The notes under the pieces are model-generated. The model worked only from the letters and a program-made list of their open reading frames with translations, was not told where the DNA came from and searched no databases. Shown here piece after piece: positions 20,301 to 31,139 of a stretch of DNA of 64,000 bases. The position numbers and the translations under genes were made by a program. Position 1 is the stretch's first letter. Each line of letters opens with the position of its first letter. Source of the DNA: Amoebophrya sp. A120 (Eukaryota > Sar > Dinophyceae > Syndiniales > Amoebophryaceae); the NCBI GenBank assembly GCA_905178155.1, contig CAJINV010000006.1:3844130-3908129 (forward strand). Reading direction: 5' to 3'.

Positions 20301-22292
20301 ACAGCATTACAAATTCCACTCTTCCGGATGACCCAGACATATTTGCAGTTGATACGGTGACAGGCAAGACAATGTTCGGAATCCGGGTGTTGCTGGGATC
20401 GGTTAGCTATTCTGTGCAAAAGCATCGCACTCGTACTAATTGCAAATCTGCATGACAACTCTTCTTCCAAACGTAAAACAGCATTACAAATTGCATTTTT
20501 CATGCTGAGCAAATTTGCAATGCAATTCATACGAAGTACGATGCTTTTGCAATGCATATTAGCTCGATGTTGTTCTCCGAAAGCCACTTATTCCGATACG
20601 ACAGCATCGCCATCAAAATGGATTCCGTTCCCCCAGTGGTCAGAGATCCACACACGACGCATCGTAAGGAAAAATTCCCCCTGCCTATATCGAAAAGGAA
20701 GCCACAGAAAATTTGCGATGCTGATTTGTGACCACAAATCGTCTCTGTCTTGCAAGAAGGCAAATCCACGTGCTGCGCCGCATTATGCAGGTGGTTTGTT
20801 ATGCTTTTGGGCCTACAGTGTGGACACTTGTAATGCTAGGCGTCTATGGAAAAACCTCGCCGCCCAGGGTTGGCATATGCCTGCAGTCCTCTACTGCAAG
20901 ACAAATCTGATTTGTGTACGGAAATCCAGCATCACAGATTTCCGTTTCGATATGGGGAGGGGGGATTTTTCTTTTTGATACGAGGGTGGCACTGGTTTGT
21001 ACTTCCTGACGTGACTGCTCTACTTTCCCTTGTTGACTAGTAGTTGCGCCGGTAAACGTATCCAAGAAAAAATCTGTGTTAGTGTAACTTTCTTTCTTTT
21101 TGGTTGGCAGCATCACAAATTTGCTCTACATGACAGAGAAAACCAGTCATGCGCGGATTGTCCAGGGAAAACACACAGGAAAAGAGGACATCATGGCTGT
21201 CTGGCATGACAGGTGTATACTCTGTTGCATGTTCTGCATCACAGAGTTACACTTACACAGTTTTCTTCTTGGATAAAACAGGTCGCCCACCATGGCGATC
21301 ACTTCGGCTTCCAGCTGCCGGCAATTGTTGAACAAGTCGGAGTGGAGCGGGTTGGAGAGTATGAAATGCAAAAGCATCGTACTAGTATGAATTGCATTAC
21401 AAATTTTTCCAGCATGAGAAATGAAATTTGTCATGCGGATTTACTAATGCATGACTGCAATTACTACGAGTACGATACTTTTGCAAAGGATAGAGAGCAT
21501 AAACATCCCGTACGCTTCCTTCATCACAGTGTTCACATCAATCGCCAGTGCAGAGGAAGAGTTGTCTTTAGTTTTGCTCCTGGGTTCATCTTGTTTCGTG
21601 GGCATCTTGTTCAAGTCCGCGGATTGATAGTAGACGGCGCCGGATATTTTCCCGTTGTTCCAGTGGGCTTTGTCTTCGTCCGCTCGAGATTGCAGGAGTT
21701 GGAGGATCTTTTCCTTGGGAAGCCCCGCCGCTGGCAAAGCGGTGTAACAGGAGGAGGAGGAAGACGCTGAAGATGTTCTTACTCGCTCAGTGTTACTTCC
21801 TTGTTTCAACACTTCTCTTGTCGTTATAATTGTCGCGTCCAAGTTTTTGGACAATTCGGTGTCAAAGCCCGTTTCCATCTTCACCATCTCTTTCTCGATT
21901 TTGCTCCGCGTGCCGAACAGGTTGTACTTTTTGAGCACGTTTTGAAAAACCGCCTGGACCAAAAAACGCTCGTACACGTAGAATTTAGCCACTTGAAAAA
22001 TGGAGTTGTTGTGATCCTTCAGCAGAGTCTGCATCGGCTTCCAGACGTGTTTGCGGATCAGAAACACCGCAAAGAGGAAGTTGAAGATTTGCCGGAGTTG
22101 TTTTTTGTGCAGAACGTGCTTCTTCAAAAAGCTGTCCAGCTTAGGCGGAATTGGTAGCAGTAGATTGTCCGTATTCACGACTGCCAGCGAAAGAAACTGG
22201 ACTTTGTGTTGCAGAAACAGCAAGAAAGCTGGGTAGGTCAACAGCCAGTCGGCTGTGGAGGAGTTCGTGGGGAACGGTGCGGGCGGGGGCAT
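17395..22292 (-). CDS. Sphingosine-1-phosphate lyase (PLP-dependent), 11 introners
   Basis: Cleaves sphingosine-1-phosphate to phosphoethanolamine and a long-chain aldehyde, the exit step of sphingolipid breakdown, normally at the ER membrane. Motifs in order: GKISGAVYY, NPLHSDLF, LTTGGTESILMAM, TAHAAFDKAALYFGIKL, SAPNYPNGAMDPL, HVDACLGGF, the PLP-lysine segment [22 protein letters not shown], and a C-terminal GMAASIPNSLAGDL. The hydrophobic N-terminus (LLTYPAFLLFLQ) could anchor it. Start is ATG 22292, after an in-frame upstream extension without an ATG. Exons: 22292-21493, 21359-21276, 21058-20981, 20659-20559, 20407-20355, 20071-19863, 19577-19476, 19255-19168, 18991-18932, 18661-18550, 18398-18301 and 18022-17395. 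This gives 785 aa, longer than the usual 540-600 because of linkers near residues 190-290 and a Ser/Thr-rich tail. Every intron is an introner and none is GT-AG. Identity is very secure. Confidence 0.95.
18023..18300. mobile_element. Introner family A, 278 bp (S1P lyase)
   Basis: Flanking repeat TGCGT. Joins KIVACAHA to the C-terminal exon. Confidence 0.95.
18399..18549. mobile_element. Introner family B, 151 bp (S1P lyase)
   Basis: Flanking repeat CGTTC. Joins TIAGSR to NGGIAATTYA. Confidence 0.95.
18662..18931. mobile_element. Introner family A, 270 bp (S1P lyase), with known empty site
   Basis: Flanking repeat GACGC. Begins TATCAAAAGTAAAAATGTCT and ends CATTTGTACATTTGATA. The copy at 16083-16218 has a single GACGC and no element. 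Confidence 0.97.
18992..19167. mobile_element. Introner family B, 176 bp (S1P lyase)
   Basis: Flanks AGCCT/AGCCG. Joins FAELRG to [10 protein letters not shown], just before the PLP-lysine segment. Confidence 0.92.
19256..19475. mobile_element. Introner family E, 220 bp (S1P lyase)
   Basis: Flanking repeat AGACA. Interrupts HVDACLGGF within the DACL codons. Confidence 0.95.
19578..19862. mobile_element. Introner family A, 285 bp (S1P lyase)
   Basis: Flanking repeat CGGAG. The left terminus is altered (TTTCACATGCAAATATGTCT). Joins VAVVGS to APNYPNG. Confidence 0.92.
20072..20354. mobile_element. Introner family A, 283 bp (S1P lyase)
   Basis: Flanking repeat CGGTG. Joins NIVLPVT to AHAAFDKAA. 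Confidence 0.95.
20408..20558. mobile_element. Introner family B, 151 bp (S1P lyase)
   Basis: Flanking repeat TTAGC. Begins TATTCTGTGCAAAAGCATCG and ends ACGATGCTTTTGCAATGCATA. Confidence 0.93.
20660..20980. mobile_element. Introner family D, 321 bp (S1P lyase)
   Basis: Flanks CGACG/CGAGG. First base altered (CATCGTAAGG). Joins TSATLV to CGSLTTGGTES. Confidence 0.92.
21059..21275. mobile_element. Introner family E, 217 bp (S1P lyase)
   Basis: Flanks AAACG/AAACA. Begins TATCCAAGAAAAAATCTGTG and ends ACAGTTTTCTTCTTGGATA. Confidence 0.93.
21360..21492. mobile_element. Introner family B, 133 bp (S1P lyase)
   Basis: Flanking repeat GAGAG. The shortest complete member seen here. Confidence 0.93.
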
Positions 22293-23413
22293 CTTGATGT
22301 TGTGGCTTTTGCTTAAGTATATTTGCCGACGTCGACGTGATGTGCACAAAATAATAGTAGGAACGTACCACTTGAAGCAGTTTGCTGCAGGTCCGTCACA
22401 CGACTGCCAGTCCTCTAATGAGGTTACAACTCACTGGGTACTTGATACAGAATCATCATCTCATTGTTGTAATACCTGTTCCTGTTCCTGTAGCGGTTTT
22501 GGTAATATCAAGCTCTTCAACTTACACAAATGTCGCAGCGACCGGACGAGTCAGCGAGAGAGACTACTACTTCACTTGCTTCTATAGTTACAAGGCTCAA
22601 GGACCTCCCGAGCAGATGAGAACTAATGATCTGCGTACAACGACTACAACAGGGCGAGACAGTTGTACCATGACGGAGACCACGGGGGGAGTAAACCTAA
22701 ACAATCTTTTTCTTTATACGGAAAATGGTGAGTAGATGTAGAAGTTGGAGTAGACCTGAACCAGAGGATTGATTGAAGAGACCAAAAAACTTGCAAGCTC
22801 CTTGGATAAAGAATTCAGAAGCCCAACGCACTCTGATCTTTCAGTTCTCCAGAGAGGAAAAAAAAAAGGACACTCGTGTCAATTTGTGGGTGAGGGTGAC
22901 TACATGATGTCTGTCAAACAAAAAAATACCGACGGTGTGGTCTTGTTGGTGTTTTTCTCGAACAACCACGGGCAATACAGCTAGTAGCACTTCTCCTCGA
23001 AGATCTCTCAAAGAAAAAGTTTGCCAGCGCTCGCAGTTTCATGTTCGGAGCATTTGCATTGGAATAAAATCATCAACATGTACGAGCGACCGGCTGCTGT
23101 TTTGCAGCGGTCGCAGCTGCAGCCCGGCCCGGTCGCAGGCACCACGAAAGGTTTACACACTTCTGAATGGGGAACAAACAAGTAAGTAAGTAGCTAGGAG
23201 GATCATGGTCCACGTCCTCTACTACTTGTAGAGTGCCATCTTCAGGAAACATGTTGCTGCTGTTTTTCACAGAGGTATTGTTTTGCCCGGAGGTGGACGA
23301 GCAGAAGGCGAAGCTTCTCTTCCTTCCTGACGTAAAACTGAAGTAAGTAAATCAAAATTACTTAGAAAGATCCCCTCCTTCTATCATGCAGCTATTCGAC
23401 TTCATCGGATTGT
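22293..23413. other. Intergenic, no gene seen
   Basis: Upstream of the S1P-lyase start. Contains a short (A)n run at 22859 and no introner, RNA gene or convincing open frame. Confidence 0.5.
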
Positions 23414-24229
23414 TCAAAAAAACTTCGGCTCAGCAGTGGCCGTGCTGTGTGATGAAGTAAAAGGCATTGATGTTGCGTCGTCAAATTGAACTCCGACCTC
23501 CACCGGCGGCCACTGATCGTTGTCCGGAGGAACAGTCTGGTGACCGACACTGCTACTTCTTCTCGAGGACATGTACATCTGTGTAGAAGTTTCACCATCT
23601 GGACTACTTGTTGTACTCGAACAAGATATTACCGCAGGATCTGGATCACTATATGATCCCCCTGCTGCATGACTGTGGTCAACATCATCTACTTTTGTCG
23701 TCCTAGGTGGAGTACTAGATGAACTGTTGAACACGTCGGCCGCACTGCTCCCCGAGGCTGGTTCGTACCGCCGATCATGTGCAGAAGCACCACCCGCTCC
23801 GGAGTAGAATAGATCCGACTGGTAAAATCCTTCTCCTGTAGAGGAAGTTCCGCCGCCCATAGAACTAGACGGTATTAAGCTGCTGCTGCCCAGATGTTGG
23901 TTCACGACCCCCAGTGCTGGCGCCGCGCCCCCGGCGTTCAGACTCGCCATATTCCGCAGCGCACTGGAGGTACTGAGCATGCTACCGCTTGCACTTGGTA
24001 ACGCGTCGAAAGCTGCGCCCCCAGCAACAGAAGATCCGCTACTGTCTAAGCCACTGCTTGCTGCTAGAGAGTTGACAAAATCTGCGTTGGTGGATTTGAT
24101 TATGGAGTTGAAGTCCTGGGGTGCTTTCCGTCTCTTCTGCTCCCTCTCTGCGCGAAGCTCCTCAACCATCTCTTCCCCACGCTGCGCCATCTCTTGCACG
24201 CGCCGCTGGGTGGCCTGATAGATTTTCAT
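23414..24229 (-). CDS. Intronless Ser/Gly-rich hypothetical protein, 271 aa
   Basis: Not recognised. A single open frame from ATG 24229 with no introner. Residues 1-45 are charged and helical with a coiled-coil look (ATQRRVQEMAQRGEEMVEEL, then basic KRRK). The remainder is low-complexity Ser, Gly, Ala and Thr with scattered Tyr and Asp, probably disordered. There is no signal peptide or membrane span. It lies 95 bp downstream of the 110-aa gene on the same strand, so the two could share a transcript. The coherent helical start followed by biased composition favours a real gene, but the low-complexity tail means an open frame alone is weak evidence. Confidence 0.6.
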   Translation of the reverse strand: MKIYQATQRRVQEMAQRGEEMVEELRAEREQKRRKAPQDFNSIIKSTNADFVNSLAASSGLDSSGSSVAGGAAFDALPSASGSMLSTSSALRNMASLNAGGAAPALGVVNQHLGSSSLIPSSSMGGGTSSTGEGFYQSDLFYSGAGGASAHDRRYEPASGSSAADVFNSSSSTPPRTTKVDDVDHSHAAGGSYSDPDPAVISCSSTTSSPDGETSTQMYMSSRRSSSVGHQTVPPDNDQWPPVEVGVQFDDATSMPFTSSHSTATAEPKFF

Positions 24230-24323
24230 TTTTTTATATTGATATATAAAGTACGATCGTTCATCATCTTGACGTTGATGCTAATATTACCGCATGACAG
24301 GCTACAACTTGCTTCCCTCTCTC

Positions 24324-24656
24324 TCAAATACTTCTTCCAACCGCCTGGCGCTGCATATTAAGTAGTATCAGCTTTTGTTCAATGTCGTGATCAGGATCCA
24401 TCCAGCACAACAACCTGCTCATTTTCCTTCCTACCTCATCCCTGAGCAGCACCACTGCCGTCAGCTGGCTCGCCAAAAACGGGACCGCAAGGTGCCCAAC
24501 CACCCGGAAAGAAGTGCGGATCTGCAGTTTTCGTTTCGCTAATTGCTGCCAGCCGTACCACCCCGCAACGGAGGTCGTGAGCCAACCTAGTGTGAAATTC
24601 CGGGCGAGGGAAAAGAAGAAATCCTTTTCCTCCTTCGAAAAAGCACGGTCGACCAT
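24324..24656 (-). CDS. Small two-span membrane protein, 110 aa, hypothetical
   Basis: Not recognised. ATG 24656 (MVDRAFSKEEKDF) is the first ATG; the open frame extends upstream only with a TTG. Two hydrophobic segments are visible: about residues 20-38 (FTLGWLTTSVAGWYGWQQL) and 52-72 (VGHLAVPFLASQLTAVVLL). A basic KRKLQIR lies between them and an amphipathic charged tail follows. The layout of a short helix, two spans and a basic loop resembles small organellar inner-membrane proteins, but that is only an impression. It has no intron and lies upstream of the 271-aa gene. Confidence 0.55.
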   Translation of the reverse strand: MVDRAFSKEEKDFFFSLARNFTLGWLTTSVAGWYGWQQLAKRKLQIRTSFRVVGHLAVPFLASQLTAVVLLRDEVGRKMSRLLCWMDPDHDIEQKLILLNMQRQAVGRSI

Positions 24657-25814
24657 GGTGTCTGTGAATCTCTTGAATGTTGTTGGTTGCGTCTTTAATA
24701 TTGACAAAAAGAATTGACTTGTTCAAATCTTTACTTCTAGCTTGTAGGTCGTGAGCAGCAGATGAGAGAATAAGTTCGACTTCTGATGATTGGATCACGA
24801 CAGGAGTTTATTAGTCTCGAAGGTAACTGTATGTGTCCACCAATCTATCTACAAAGCAGGAGCTGCTTTTACTTCATCCTCATGAATAAAGCAAAAAGAC
24901 GGAGCGACCGGCGCACGCTGCGAGCTTACGCTTAGCAGATCCGCAAGGCGAAATAGAAAATCAAATACAGCTGTTTTCATACTGCTGAACAAGCAGATGA
25001 CTCCGGCTGAGAATGATCCTGATCACTGCTGGGTTTGTTCTTCGAGTCTTACCTTGTATCACATGCGGTACTGCAACTTGCGGCCAAAGCCACGATGTGG
25101 AACTACATAGACTTCTTGTACCGCAAAATTCTAGATAAAACAACGGACAATTAGAAAACCTCCGGGAGGTGCAGCTGACCCCCCAAAGCACAGATCATGA
25201 GAGGGCGCGCGGAACATCAATCGGAAACAAGCAGCACAGCATGCTGTTTCGGTTCCAAATTTGGTTTGTATTTCCACCTGTCTCGTAGTACCGTAGCGAG
25301 ATGAAGCATCGTCTTCTGCCGGAAGATAGCAACAGAGCTGTGCGGGAGACAATGACAAATCGAGTTGTGCGTGGGTTTGCGAAGATGCTGGATGATACTG
25401 TCGTGGTTTTCCAAAACGGCACACTACAGCTATATGTTGTTTTGGAAAAAATCTGTCAAAAAAATCCAGTGCCGGTGATGGAAATTATTTGAAGACAAAA
25501 ATCTTCTGCGCATAATTTTTTTTAGATTCCACCAGACTCAAAGTAATACACCAACTGCTCTGTCAAAGAGCTTCGTACATAGTAATAAATCCTTCTATAA
25601 ATCCTTCTATCGTCCAACGCGTTGTCTACTTCCTTGGTAAATAAAAGCACGAGCGTGTTCGTGGTTTATTTCTGTATAACGGTGTAAGCAGCAGGAGCAG
25701 CAGCAGCAGCAGCAGCTTGATCTCGTTTTCATAGTAAAAATTTCATCTTCGTATTATCGAAACTACTACACCTCCTCGTCAGAAGAACAAGTCAGCAGAT
25801 CATATATCATTCCA
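24657..25814. other. Intergenic with a (GCA)n microsatellite
   Basis: A (GCA) run of about ten units lies near 25687-25716. Frames at 25131-25492 overlap on both strands and lack coherent composition. No introner. Confidence 0.5.
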
Positions 25815-28800
25815 CTACACCAAGGTCACTTTGATCGTTCTCCCGTTCATTTTATCAAATGCAAAAATGTCTGGGTCTGGAAAAAATCACGTTTGTCATG
25901 CTTGTCTGGCATGACTCTTAAATCTGTCATGCACGTTACCCAAGAGCTCAGTTTTTCTGTGATGCAGAAGCGCAGTTTGTCATGCAGAATAGGCAAGACC
26001 TAGGAGCTCAGAAACTTGTCATGCTGAGCCAGCATGTGTAGCCTCATCATGAGACGCCACTCAGCATCACAAGTTTCCAGACCCAGACATTTTTACATTT
26101 GATACATTTCCCCGCCATCGTACTGCGCCAGCGCCTCGTATGAGAGTGCACAACTTCTCCTCGCCCTCATTTGTCATGCAAAACCGCAAATCCATTTGTT
26201 GCCCTGTGGCACTGTTCGCATGACAAATTTTGGAAGGCCAGACAGTACCACCTTCGGCGCATGCACTTGTCATGCACAGGCCCCAAGAGTGCTGGCGTGT
26301 GCATTGCTGTTCATGCCATACAAATGAGGGGAAGGGCATGTTGTGCACTCTCATACCTCGCCCGCGCACTTCTTATCGGCAAACGCGATCCAGGCAATCT
26401 GCGTGACCCGACACAGCTCCGTGTGCAGCGTTTTCCCAATGTCTTCGAAGGACTTCTGCAGTTCGCCCCTCGCGATGTCGATGGGGCAGTTGGCGATTTG
26501 GATCAGTTTCCCCGAGTTTTTAAATTTGGACAACGAATGCGGAATCCCGTCCTTGTTTCGCGGCACCGCGACCGGGCCTTTGGAAACAACTACTATGAAC
26601 TGCAAAAGCATCGTACTAGTAGAAATTGCAATACAAATTTGCTTAGCATGAGAAATGGAATTTGTGATGCAGATTTTCGTTAAGAGAGAGATTTGTAATG
26701 CATGGTTGCAATTACTACGAGTACGATACTTTTGCCGTTCATAACCACTGCAGCAGGACCATTACCGGAATTTTTGTGGTTCTTGTTGCTCTATGAAATG
26801 CAAATGCGTCTGGGTCTGGAAGGTTGTAATGCGGAGTGGGGAATCATGAGGAAGCAACAAGTGCTGGCTCAGCATGACAAGTTTCTGAGCTTCTACCTAG
26901 GTGTTGCCCATTCTGCATGACAAGCTGCGTTTCATCTGCACGGCAGAAAAATGGGGCTCTCGGGAGGTAACGTGCATGACAGATTTGAGAGTCATGCCAG
27001 ACAAGCATGACAAACATGCATTCTTCCGGACCCAGACATTTCTGCAGTTGATATGCTCCCCCCCTTTTGTTGGAAATTCGAGTATCGCTTGTCGTGCTGG
27101 TGGTGAGACGGTTCGAAGTCGGAGGAATCCGGATAGTTCTGTTTGTTCCCACTTGTCCCTTTGTTCCGTGGCACAATTCGGTAGTAGGTCTGACCGCCGT
27201 TGTTTTTCGAGTAGTTCTGATGTTGACCATCGTCCCAACTGCTGTCGTAATGATTTCCTTTTGTAGAATTTCCGCCACCGTGCTGATGATCTAAACCCCA
27301 GCTGTCTTGCTTGCCGTAACCATAGTCGTTAGTACTCCCACCACTGCCCTTGTAGTGCTGCTGGTGGTCCCCGTTGCTCGACGTCCATGTTGATGAATTG
27401 TAGTCCTGTTTTCCAGGACCACTAGCAGTGCTACCGTAGCTTCCGTAGTAGGAACTAGGTTCGTGGTGAGGACCTCCGCCCGGGGGTCCGTAAGAAGTGG
27501 TACTGCTTGGAGGGTGCTGACCCCCGTAGTAGGTCGAGGTCGCCCCTGGAGGAGCATAATACTCCCCCGGCGGCGGGGGCCCATACGACCCGCCCTTCCC
27601 CGGAGGCGGCCCGATCGCAGGCGGACCTCCTGCTGGCTCGCCGTAGTAGTGCTGGTTGTTGTGTTGATCTCCTGCTGCCATTCTGCCCGCATTGAAACCG
27701 GCTTCCCAGAGACTGTGGGGCGACGGCGGAGCTGCTGCGTGATGGTAGGACGAGCCTTTGTGGGTCGTCGTCCCTTTTGCTCCGTAGGAATGATAATGGG
27801 TTCCTTTCCCGGAAGTCGTGTATGGCTGGTGGCTTGCGTAGTGCGTCTTCGATGTTGCTGCCCCTTTGCCAGTGTAGCTGGTGCTTCCCTTCGTAGTGAT
27901 TGTAGCACCCTGATGTTTATTATTTGTTGAAAAAGATGAAATAGAAGCAGTAGTATCTGAGCAAAAACAGCTTCATTATTTGAATCAAATCATCAGTACA
28001 AAAATTCTCCATCAAAAATGCAGCAATCTTCCAGTTTATCGAGAACTTCTTGTTCTTCTATCGGGGCCGCTCTAGTACTGTAGTTTTATCAAGCAAAAAT
28101 TTACCTTTCCCTTCCCCTTCTTCGGCGCGATTGCACTTTTCAACACGGTGCCCAGCTTCAAACCCGCCTTGCCCGCGCCCTTTACGGCTTTCAGAACCCC
28201 AATTTTCGCCCGCGCATTCTTCAAGCGGTCCGCCAACTGTCTCTTTTGCTATCCAAGAAAAAAAGTGTGTAAGTGTAAGTTTCTTGCAGGAATAGCATCA
28301 CAAGTTTGCTCTGCATGACACAGAAAATCTATCATGCGTAGCTAGTACTTGAAAACACGCACGAAAATAGCCTCTGGTGCATGTCCAGCATGACAAGTGT
28401 AACAGTTTTGCATTTTCTGCAACACAAAGTAAAAGTTACACTTACAAAGTTTTTTTCTTGGATATCTGCGCCAGAGAGTTTAACCCCTTGTGGTTCGAGA
28501 TGGTTTTGTTCAATGGACCTCCTGTGGCTGCGGTCTTATTGTTCGTTGCAGAAGTACTGTTTTTGTTCAACTGTTTATTCTTCCTTGCCTTCAACGCCAA
28601 CTGTACTACCTCGTCCAAGGGCTTGTCCACCTTCTCGCTCGCGGTCAGTTCCTTTACAGGCTTATTATTATTCTTTTCCGTGGCTGTTCCTGCTGCTGCT
28701 GTCGTTGTGTTTTTCTTGATGAAAGTAATCTTGCTGTACGAAGCCGTGGGAGTCTTGCCACCTTTTCCCTTCTGGTGGAAAGAACCGAAATTCTGCTTCC

Positions 28801-29143
28801 CTCCCTTTCCCTGCTGGTTGTAATTGTAGGAATTCGGCTGGTACGCATAGTAGGTCGGTGTAGTAGTCTTTCCCGCGCCCCCGCCGCCTTTGCTAGTATT
28901 GTAGTGGTTGAAGTTGAAGTTCTTACCACTCGTACCTTGCTGATTTTTCCCGTACGGGGAACTGTAATTGTTGCCATGATTCTGCGCCGCGTAAGGCGCT
29001 GTTCCCTTCGCCCGGAAGGTTTTCGTTGCAGAGCCTTTATTTTTTCCATAGGAAGTAGAATTCGGTGTAGAAGTCGTCGTTGTGTTCTTCTTGAACTTCG
29101 CCTCGATCATATCGTCGAGACTCTTGTCGAGATTTTTCGCCAT
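25815..29143 (-). CDS. ALYREF/THO4-like mRNA export adaptor
   Basis: Predicted 670-aa adaptor linking mRNA to the TREX export machinery in the nucleus. The first residues, MAKNLDKSLDDMIEAKF, match the UAP56-binding motif of ALY/REF proteins (core LDxSLDDxI). The long middle is low-complexity Gly, Tyr, Ser, Thr and Lys with basic patches. The C-terminus is an RRM-like domain: GKLIQIANCPID (RNP2-like strand), an ELQKSFEDIGK helix, TQIAWIAFAD (RNP1-like strand), and an ending QYDGGEMNGRTIKVTLV that resembles the end of the ALYREF RRM. Exons: 29143-28465, 28249-28105, 27909-27055, 26791-26744, 26593-26355, 26138-26105 and 25852-25815. Five introns are introners and one is GT-AG (27910-28104). That GT-AG junction, AAG|GTAAAT to CATCAG|GGT, is what joins the two halves into one gene. 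The total is exactly 671 codons. If the GT-AG intron is wrong, these are two genes: a UAP56-binding protein stopping at 28072 and an RRM protein. Confidence 0.75.
25853..26104. mobile_element. Introner family A, 252 bp (ALYREF-like)
   Basis: Flanking repeat CATTT. Joins YDGGEM to NGRTIKV. Confidence 0.95.
26139..26354. mobile_element. Introner family F, 216 bp (ALYREF-like)
   Basis: Flanking repeat CCTCG. Begins TATGAGAGTGCACAACTTCT and ends TTGTGCACTCTCATA. A 34-bp exon separates it from the next introner, the shortest exon here. Confidence 0.95.
26594..26743. mobile_element. Introner family B, 150 bp (ALYREF-like)
   Basis: Flanks ACTAC/ACCAC. Joins GPAAVV to VSKGPVAV. Confidence 0.92.
26792..27054. 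mobile_element. Introner family A, 263 bp (ALYREF-like)
   Basis: Flanking repeat TGCTC. Joins QQKGGS to NKNHKNSG. Confidence 0.95.
27910..28104 (-). other. GT-AG intron, 195 nt
   Basis: Donor GGAAAG|GTAAATTT and acceptor AAACATCAG|GGTGCT, phase 0. It joins the UAP56-motif half to the Gly/Tyr-rich and RRM half of the ALYREF-like gene. Confidence 0.65.
28250..28464. mobile_element. Introner family E, 215 bp (ALYREF-like)
   Basis: Flanks TTTGC/TCTGC. Joins LNSLAQ to KRQLADRLK. Confidence 0.93.
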
Positions 29144-31139
29144 TTTGGTCAAGGATTTTTGTCGGTGTCTGCTAGAGTCTGCTTTGAAATGCAGCTTAAA
29201 GATGACCTTTACACAGGATAAAAACGATGCTGAGTAGACATCAAACTACGTCAATAAACTTGTATTTACTGTTCTTCAGGCTCTTCTTCCACTTCTAAGG
29301 ATAAAGCGAAAAAGAAGAGCCCTATCGAAAAACAAAACCAAAAAAGTCTGCTACCAAAAAATGAATCAATTCCACAGGAATTATCTTCATCCGTACTAGT
29401 TGTGAGCTAAAGAAGGTATGGTCGTGTTGTCGCAAGGTGGTCGTGGTCTCTGCGGGAGATCATTTGTTTTTGTTGTAGATGTAGTTGTTTGCGAATGGAC
29501 GAAAAATAAACGGTATAAGGAAAATTCAGAAATCGTAAATTGCCTACGAACAGAACCCCAGTACGACCTCCCGGTAGGGTACTATCATGAATGGGACACT
29601 CGTCTTCTTACGTTTGGTCGACTTTAGCAAAAGTCAGACGTTCTTGTTGGAGCACGTAGCGGAATGATCTGAAGTGTGAACGAAGATCTATTTGTTTCGA
29701 TAAAAATTTCAGCGCTATTCATTCACTTTCGGAAAATTGTCGACAGATCCAGTACGGAGGTGAGCATGATGATGATTTTAGAGAGAAGCTAATACAACCT
29801 AAACCCATTGGAGAACGATATGAGGCCATATTTCTGCTCTTTGTTGGACGATATATTCACGTACGATAAAGTACGGACAATTCAACTCTGTGGTGGTCTA
29901 GGCCACGTCAGATCTTCTTTTTCAAAAAAGCCCAAAAACGCTTGCCGTCTGAACAGTCAGATTTTGTTTTCGTTTGCGTAACACCAGCAATACCAGCCCC
30001 TTTGACGAACGAACTGGCACTGCATGTACAAACGTAGCTGAATTCGAGGAAATTTAAAGGTGGCACTCTATCCAACATATGTACAGTTGAGTGAAGATTA
30101 TTTGCAATTTATATTTTCCAAAGCGGTCGGCGTGCTTGGGGCTACCATGAGATACTTGAACTGAATTATATAGTGGCGCATATTGATATTTGCTGCTAAA
30201 AATTGCATGCCTGCTAATGTTCCAATTCTTATTGAAAAAAATCCTACCGTGGTCGTATTCTGAAAAAAATCAACAACGTATGCTATTCCTAAAAATCGTA
30301 TTGCCATTGAAATGCTTTATGCTAATACTCGGACTATGTAAAAACGCTCCGCTTTTGTTTGCTATTATACAAAACCGCGCTATTGCTTTCAAAAAGATCT
30401 TGTGTGTCGGAAGAAATGATTCTGATGGTTTCTTGGCTGCTGCAGCCTGTGATCACGTCTGAAATTTATCATTTGCAAGGTGTTGTACTATTGAGAGCCT
30501 GCGATAACATTGGTGTTTGCTGTATTAAAATGAAATATTAGATTGAAGTCCGCCTATTACTTCTATGCGGCATTCGCATTATTCAAAAAGTTTCCCGAAT
30601 ACGATAATCAATATCGCTGTGTGAGGACAGAGAAAGTGGAAGACTCGATTTCCGAAACTGGCATGAAATCGCAAATCATTGCAGAAAAGTAAAAGTTTAT
30701 GAGCTGATGCTTGCAAACTCCTGAGTGTATTAGTAAGTAAGTGTATGCTCTTGGACAAAAGCTGATTTGCCTAGCTGTTCGTAGTTTAGATGCGTAGTAG
30801 ACATGTAGTTGATGTGATACGATGTCAGATGAATTGAAATTCCAAGTGAAGTGTAAGTGTTCCTACATTTGTACGTGCTAGTAGTTGTAGTTCCAAAATG
30901 ACGTATAAAATTTCCTTTCAACGATAGAGGTAAGCTGCTAGTTGATAAATTCATTCCGGGGGTAGGCGTACTATTTTTGTGATTCTCAGATGCGATACGA
31001 GATGAAAAGTGTATTTTATGAAAAATGATAGTGGAAAAATACTTATGTTCTCGGCTAGAGTTCCACTTCTCGTGCCTCAACAACGAACTTTCCCCACAGT
31101 TTGTTTGTAGGGTACCTCTACAAGAAGTAACTCATCGAC
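29144..31139. other. 2-kb intergenic region, no gene seen
   Basis: Upstream of the ALYREF-like gene and 3' of the giant gene. 30050-30560 is AT rich. The frame at 30730-31083 is Ser/Thr/His-rich with no coherent composition and was not accepted. No introner. Confidence 0.5.

Noticed and set aside
27291-27930. Frames of 155-205 aa opposite or offset to the Gly/Tyr-rich exon
   Set aside because: Shadows of the ALYREF-like coding frame; Arg-rich composition results from reading biased codons out of frame.
30730-31083. 117-aa minus-strand frame
   Set aside because: Low-complexity Ser/Thr/His content in an AT-rich intergenic region, no motif and no introner.
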